Part shown: positions 59,534 to 64,000 of the stretch, in pieces
Layout of the letters: each line of letters opens with the position of its first letter
Numbering within the stretch: position 1 is the stretch's first letter
Assembly (NCBI GenBank): GCA_026707445.1
Contig: JAPOWV010000011.1
Location: 83,927-147,926, forward strand
From: Gammaproteobacteria bacterium
GTDB taxonomy: Bacteria; Pseudomonadota; Gammaproteobacteria; Steroidobacterales; Foliamicaceae
Direction of reading: 5' to 3'
Length of the DNA stretch: 64,000 nt
Notes under the pieces: model-generated
The model's input: the letters and a program-made list of their open reading frames with translations, nothing else
The model's database searches: none
Told to the model about the DNA's origin: nothing
Program-made: the position numbers and the translations under genes

Positions 59534-60766
59534 ATGGCTGAAAAAAGTCAAAATCCGTTTTCGTTGCTTGCGTGCTCGCTCGGTCTCGTGCTGGGCGCCC
59601 CGCCCGTTCTCGGGCAGAGTTTCCCCGAGCTTGAGGCGCGCCTGAAGGAACACCCCGCGCTTGAGGCCCTGCGCCTGGAGTCCAGCGCCTATCGCGAGGA
59701 CGCGCTTGCTGCCGTGGCCTGGCCCGATCCCGTAGTGTCGGTGGGAATCAACAACTTTCCCCTGTTGGATCCCTCGTTTCGCACCTACCTGCCCACCAAC
59801 AAGGCGCTGGGCGTAAGCCAGCAGATACCCAATCGCAGTGCGCGCGCAGCCCGTTCGGCACAGGCGAGGCGAGGCGCCGTACGCAACGAGGCCCTGGAGG
59901 CCATGCAGTTTGCGCACATGCGTTCGGAGTTGCTGGTCGCCCTTCTCGACAGGCGACGGATCGCAGAAGAGCTGGCGCTGCTGCACCGCCAGGATTCGCT
60001 GTACACAGAACTGGAACAGATTGTTCAGGGTGAGATTGCCGCGGGCCGTCCCGTGCTTTTCCGACTGGCCGAGATCGACCTGCAGCGGGCGGAAGTCGCC
60101 CGTTCGCTGGCCGATCTTCAGGCGGAGGATGCTGATGTCGACGCGCGTCTTGCGGACCTGGTCGGCGGGGTCGGCGCTGTCCCCCTGCCGCCGATTGAAC
60201 CGACGATCTGGTCGGGAAATTCTGATGCCTTTCATGCGGTTCGGCTGGCCGGGGCCGAAGTTGCCGTAGCCGAAGCCGGCGTCGAGCGGGCGCAGGCGGC
60301 CTGGAAGCCCGACTGGGGCGTGCAGCTGACCTGGCAGCAACGCGATTCCGGCGGCACGGACGTGCGCTTCCCCGGCGACGACTGGGTATCGGCGGCCGTG
60401 ACCTTCAGCGTTCCGATTTGGGGCAACCGCTCGCAGGCGCCCGCCCTGCGCGCGGCCAGGGCGCAGCGGGAGAGCGCCGTAAGCCGCCGAACGGCCGCCG
60501 CGAGAGGGGCCGCCGCACGGTATTCGGCCCTGGATGCGACACGCCGCGCCGCCGAGGCTGCCATGGGCGCACTGAATGCCAAGGTCCCGGCCATTCGCGA
60601 ACAGGTGGCGGCGCAGCGCACGAGGTACGAATCGGGAACAGGCGACTATTCCCCGATCATCGACGGCGAACTGGCCGAGCTGGTCCTGCTGGCCCGGATC
60701 GCCCGTGAACAGGCCCGGCGGGACAGCGCCGTGGCCCGACTCAATTCCCTGATGGTGACACCATGA
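59534..60766 (+). CDS. TolC-family outer-membrane factor (CusC-like)
   Basis: A 410-residue outer-membrane efflux protein with a signal peptide (ending PPVLGQ) and the two OEP repeats: PDPVVSVGINNFPLLDPSFR and a later AAWKPDWGVQLTWQQRDSGG; long helices between carry QARRGAVRNEALEAMQFAHM. It provides the exit channel for the RND pump encoded downstream. GGGGAGAT precedes ATG 59534. Its stop overlaps cusB by 4 bp. Confidence 0.87.
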   Translation: MAEKSQNPFSLLACSLGLVLGAPPVLGQSFPELEARLKEHPALEALRLESSAYREDALAAVAWPDPVVSVGINNFPLLDPSFRTYLPTNKALGVSQQIPNRSARAARSAQARRGAVRNEALEAMQFAHMRSELLVALLDRRRIAEELALLHRQDSLYTELEQIVQGEIAAGRPVLFRLAEIDLQRAEVARSLADLQAEDADVDARLADLVGGVGAVPLPPIEPTIWSGNSDAFHAVRLAGAEVAVAEAGVERAQAAWKPDWGVQLTWQQRDSGGTDVRFPGDDWVSAAVTFSVPIWGNRSQAPALRAARAQRESAVSRRTAAARGAAARYSALDATRRAAEAAMGALNAKVPAIREQVAAQRTRYESGTGDYSPIIDGELAELVLLARIAREQARRDSAVARLNSLMVTP

Positions 60767-62049
60767 ACAAATCCACAGTCTTGTGCGGCGCTCTTGCGCT
60801 TTTGACGCTGCTGGCAATCAACGCCTGCGGAGGAAACGGGCCCGGCGCCGAAGCGCACCAGGGCGCGTCTCCGGAGTCGGCCGCGTCTCCGATGCCAGCC
60901 GCATCTCCGATGCCGGCCGCAACGGAGCCGATATACGCCTGCCCGATGCACCCGCACGTCGTTTCCGGCGATCCCGATCACACCTGTCCCATTTGCGGCA
61001 TGGACCTGGTCGCGGTGTCGATAGAGCCGCAATCCGGTTCGGGCCCTGGACCGATAGTTCAGGTGTCCCCGGAGATGATCCAGACCATGGGGGTGCGCAC
61101 GGCCCCGGTAGAGACTGCCTACTTCGATCAGTCGGTGCGGGCCTTCGGCAATGTGGTCAGCAACGAACGGCTGGAGTCGGTTTCGGTTGCCCGGCTGGAA
61201 GGCTGGATCGAGGACCTTGCCGTGCGCGCCGAGGGTGACGACGTCGAGCGCGGCGAGCTCCTGTACCGCGTTTACAGTCCCGCCTTGATCGCCGCGCAGA
61301 AGGACTTTCTCGCAGCCCTTGAAGCGGGCCGCGGAACGCGCATCGATTCCGGACGGCAGCGGCTGATTTCCGACGGCATGCAGGCTGCCGCAATCGATCA
61401 ACTGGTCGAGAGCCGCGAGGTGATCGAGCGCCTGCCCGTCTACGCGGAAGCCGCCGGGACAGTTGCCGACCTTGCGGTGCGGGACGGCGACTACGTCAAG
61501 CCGGGAACTCCGATCATGCGGCTGCAGTCGTACGCCGGAGTCTGGGTCATCGCCTCCATTCCGGAAGCCGACCTGGCCCTGGTTACGGCCGGCCAGACCG
61601 TCTCGCTTGATTTTCCCAGCGCGCCGGAAGCGGCGGAGCAGGGGACCGTGGATTACATCTATCCCACGATCGACCCCAGGACGCGAACCGCCGACGTTCG
61701 CATCGAGGTGGACAACCTATCCGGAGCATTGCGCCCCGGCGCTTATGCGGACATTCAATTCAGCCTGGGCGCCGGAGTATCTCGTCTTTCCGTGCCGACC
61801 GAGGCTCTGCTTCGCGACAGCCGGGGCGAACACGTGATCGTCGCACTGGGCGCAGGCCGGTTTGCCGGCCGGCGGGTGCGAACCGGCGCGGCGGGGGGCG
61901 GACGCACTGAAATCCTCGCGGGCCTGAACGCGGGTGAAAGGGTGGTCGTGAGCGGGCAGTTCATGCTGGATTCCGAGGCCAATCTGCGCGAGGGACTGGC
62001 GAAGCTCGATTCACAGCCGGACGACGCTCGCGGCGGGCACCGCCACTAG
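60763..62049 (+). CDS. cusB: CusB-type periplasmic adaptor with N-terminal heavy-metal-binding domain
   Basis: A 428-residue membrane-fusion protein and probable lipoprotein (signal ending LLAINAC). Residues about 62-85 (IYACPMHPHVVSGDPDHTCP and ICGMDL) are the YHS-like heavy-metal-binding domain; the rest has the hairpin, lipoyl and beta-barrel domains (VYAEAAGTVADLAVRDGDYV; GKHVIVALG-like EHVIVALGAGRF). It bridges pump and channel and may hand metal to CusA. Copper/silver is likely, cobalt/zinc/cadmium possible. Confidence 0.88.
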   Translation: MNKSTVLCGALALLTLLAINACGGNGPGAEAHQGASPESAASPMPAASPMPAATEPIYACPMHPHVVSGDPDHTCPICGMDLVAVSIEPQSGSGPGPIVQVSPEMIQTMGVRTAPVETAYFDQSVRAFGNVVSNERLESVSVARLEGWIEDLAVRAEGDDVERGELLYRVYSPALIAAQKDFLAALEAGRGTRIDSGRQRLISDGMQAAAIDQLVESREVIERLPVYAEAAGTVADLAVRDGDYVKPGTPIMRLQSYAGVWVIASIPEADLALVTAGQTVSLDFPSAPEAAEQGTVDYIYPTIDPRTRTADVRIEVDNLSGALRPGAYADIQFSLGAGVSRLSVPTEALLRDSRGEHVIVALGAGRFAGRRVRTGAAGGGRTEILAGLNAGERVVVSGQFMLDSEANLREGLAKLDSQPDDARGGHRH

Positions 62050-62053
62050 CGGC

Positions 62054-64000
62054 ATGGCGGATCTCCACGTAAACGAACTGGCCGGCCGGGACCCGTCGGA
62101 CTCGGCCATTGCCCGGCTGATCGCCTGGTCGGCGGGCAATCCCGTCATCGTGCTGACACTGGCCGCGGGCCTTGCGCTGGCGGGCTGGCTTTCTCTTGAG
62201 AGGACGCCGCTGGACGCCATACCGGACCTCACCGACACCCAGGTCATCATTCGAACGGAGTTCCCGGGCCAGTCCCCGCAGATCGTGGAGGACCTGGTGA
62301 CCTACCCGCTTTCGGCGAACATGCTGGGCTTGCCCAGGACCAAGGACGTGCGGGGCTCGTCCATGTTCGGCACCAGCTTCGTCTACGTGATTTTCGAAGA
62401 CGACGTGGACCTGTACTGGGCGCGCTCGCGCGTCGTCGAGGCGCTGACGCGCCTCAGCACGGAACTGCCGCCGGGCGCCCGGCCGCAGATAGGACCGGAC
62501 GCCACGGGCGTGGGCTGGATTTACCAGTATGCGCTTGTGGACGAGACCGGCCGCAGGGATCTGGCCCAGTTGCGCTCGCTGCAGGACTGGTTCCTCAAGC
62601 TCGAACTGGCGGGCGTCGACGGAGTGGCGGAAGTGGCCTCTGTGGGCGGATTCGTGCGCGAATACCAGGTGCTGATCGATCCCAACAAACTGCGCGCGTA
62701 CGACGTTTCCATCCGGCGCATCTCCGAGGCCGTGCAGGCGGCGTCCAGCGAAGTCGGCGGCCGGGTTCTGGAGCAGGGCGAACGCGAGTTCGTCATCCGT
62801 TCCTCCGGCTACGTGGAGGACCGCCTGGACCTGGAACAGGTGGTGGTGTACGCGCAGGACGGCACGCCGGTCACGCTGGCCGACGTTTCCCGCATCGTGG
62901 AAGGGCCTGCCCTGCGCCGCGGGATCGTGGAGCTGAACGGCGCCGGTGAAACGATCGCCGGCATCGTGGTCATGCGCGACGGCGAGAATGCGCTGGAAGT
63001 CATCGGCCGGGTAAAGGCGAAGCTGACCGAACTGGAACGCGGTTTGCCGGACGGCGTCCGCATCGTTACGACCTACGACCGCGCGCCACTCATCGAGGGG
63101 GCGGTGTCCTACCTGGCGCGCAAGCTGATCGAGGAGGGCATCGCGGTCGCGCTGGTGATCGTCGTCTTTCTGCTGCACATCCGCTCGGCATTCGTGGCGT
63201 TGATCACGCTGCCACTCGGAGTGCTGGGCGCGTTCGTGATCATGTCCACCCAGGGCATCACCGCCAACATCATGTCGCTGGGAGGCATTGCGATCGCCAT
63301 CGGGACCATGGTCGACGCCTCCATCGTCATGGTGGAGAACGCCAATCGCAGGATCTCGGAGATCCGCCCCGGTTCGGGGCGCGGCGCACGGCGGCGTGCC
63401 GTGATCCGGGCAGCACAGGAGGTGGGGCCGGGGATTTTCTTCTCCCTGCTCATCATTACCGTTTCCTTTCTTCCGGTGTTTGCCCTGACCGGCGAGAGCT
63501 ACCGCCTGTTCGCGCCGCTGGCCTTCACCAAGACCTACGCGATGGCGTTCGCCGCAGCGCTGTCGGTAACGCTGGTGCCGGTGCTTATCGTTCTCCTGCT
63601 GCGCGGGCGAATACGAGCCCGCAACCCCGTCAGCGAATTCGCGGCCCGGCTGTACGCGCCCTGCCTGCGCATGGCCCTGCGCTTCAAATGGATCACCGCG
63701 GCCGCTGCGGCCGTTCTGATTGCCAGTTCCGTTGTGCCGCTGTCGCGCCTGGGATCGGAGTTCATGCCGCCCCTGTACGAAGGCGAGCTGCTCTACATGC
63801 CCACCACGCTGCCGGGCGTGTCGTCAACGAAGATCCGCGAAGTGCTGGGTCAGACCAACCGGGTGATCGCCGCGGCGCCGGAGGTAGCGAGCGTGTTCGG
63901 CAAGGCCGGCAGGGCGGACACGGCAACCGACCCGGCGCCGCTGACGATGATCGAGTCCTGGATACGCCTGAAACCGCAGTCCGAATGGCGGGAAGGAATG
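62054..64000 (+). CDS. cusA: CusA/CzcA-type heavy-metal RND pump, N-terminal part (runs off the right edge)
   Basis: At least 649 residues of a heavy-metal efflux RND protein are present. After a short soluble start, NPVIVLTLAAGLALAGWLSL is the first membrane helix, LDAIPDLTDTQVIIRTEFPG the next conserved block, and IAIAIGTMVDASIVMVENAN the helix-4 segment with the Asp used in proton relay. RSAFVALITLPLGVLGAFVI and VSFLPVFALTGESYRLFAPL also match. ATG 62054 lies 4 bp after cusB. The C-terminal third is outside the window. Confidence 0.92.
   Translation, partial: MADLHVNELAGRDPSDSAIARLIAWSAGNPVIVLTLAAGLALAGWLSLERTPLDAIPDLTDTQVIIRTEFPGQSPQIVEDLVTYPLSANMLGLPRTKDVRGSSMFGTSFVYVIFEDDVDLYWARSRVVEALTRLSTELPPGARPQIGPDATGVGWIYQYALVDETGRRDLAQLRSLQDWFLKLELAGVDGVAEVASVGGFVREYQVLIDPNKLRAYDVSIRRISEAVQAASSEVGGRVLEQGEREFVIRSSGYVEDRLDLEQVVVYAQDGTPVTLADVSRIVEGPALRRGIVELNGAGETIAGIVVMRDGENALEVIGRVKAKLTELERGLPDGVRIVTTYDRAPLIEGAVSYLARKLIEEGIAVALVIVVFLLHIRSAFVALITLPLGVLGAFVIMSTQGITANIMSLGGIAIAIGTMVDASIVMVENANRRISEIRPGSGRGARRRAVIRAAQEVGPGIFFSLLIITVSFLPVFALTGESYRLFAPLAFTKTYAMAFAAALSVTLVPVLIVLLLRGRIRARNPVSEFAARLYAPCLRMALRFKWITAAAAAVLIASSVVPLSRLGSEFMPPLYEGELLYMPTTLPGVSSTKIREVLGQTNRVIAAAPEVASVFGKAGRADTATDPAPLTMIESWIRLKPQSEWREGM

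Noticed and set aside
1-64000. CRISPR arrays, rRNA, tRNA genes, insertion sequences or prophage genes
   Set aside because: No regularly spaced repeats, RNA-gene consensus sequences, transposase, integrase or phage structural proteins were seen on either strand.

Overview
The window reads as a contiguous piece of a GC-rich bacterial chromosome with tightly packed operons. Many neighbouring genes overlap by 4 bp (ATGA or GTGA) and intergenic gaps are short. A DUF3450 / large ExbB / ExbB / ExbD / TonB / TPR operon, a leuA attenuator, a bifunctional aspartokinase-homoserine dehydrogenase and a Cus-type RND efflux set all point to an aerobic heterotrophic gammaproteobacterium. The lineage below class level cannot be fixed from the sequence alone. 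I see no rRNA, tRNA, CRISPR array or recognisable insertion sequence.

Layout. (1) 1-2.4 kb, minus strand: leuA and the start of ilvE, behind a strong promoter, a 34-codon leucine-containing leader peptide that starts almost at the predicted transcript 5' end, and a terminator/antiterminator pair (predicted leucine attenuator). (2) 2.5-8.0 kb, plus: a TonB2-like energy-transduction operon followed by a [2Fe-2S] ferredoxin. (3) 8.2-39.5 kb: a dense catabolic or specialised-metabolism region. It holds a CaiB-type CoA-transferase, an isochorismatase-fold amidohydrolase, a VOC protein, an HMG-CoA lyase-like enzyme, a HyuA/HyuB pair, duplicated NTF2-like lipoproteins, PrpE, an aldehyde dehydrogenase, a PhyH dioxygenase, two FAD enzymes, an aldo/keto reductase, a quinone oxidoreductase and several MFS carriers. 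Three times in this region a class I SAM methyltransferase with a long helical N-terminal domain sits next to a small helical protein of a shared, apparently unnamed family. (4) 39.6-43.2 kb: an exported Rossmann protein, a SUMF1-like protein and TRAP membrane subunits; the TRAP binding protein lies on the divergent operon. (5) 43.2-47.6 kb: thrA, thrC and a GST. (6) 47.7-49.5 kb: an AT-richer RloA/RloB (AbiL-like) putative phage-defence cassette with a large palindrome at its start codon. (7) 49.6-56.3 kb, minus: tatD, an ABC-2 exporter, acnA and an MFS carrier. (8) 56.4-59.0 kb: two tandemly duplicated MFS carriers. (9) 59.05 kb to the end: a small Cys/His-rich exported protein and a CusC/B/A-like metal efflux system that runs off the window.

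How the genes work together. Region 3 looks like a set of catabolic operons with carriers (MFS, TRAP), CoA-activating enzymes (PrpE, CaiB) and oxidoreductases. The TonB system may energise outer-membrane uptake for such substrates, but no TonB-dependent receptor lies in the window. The most unusual element is the repeated methyltransferase plus small-protein module. Each copy sits in a different catabolic operon, which suggests a two-component enzyme diversified for different substrates.
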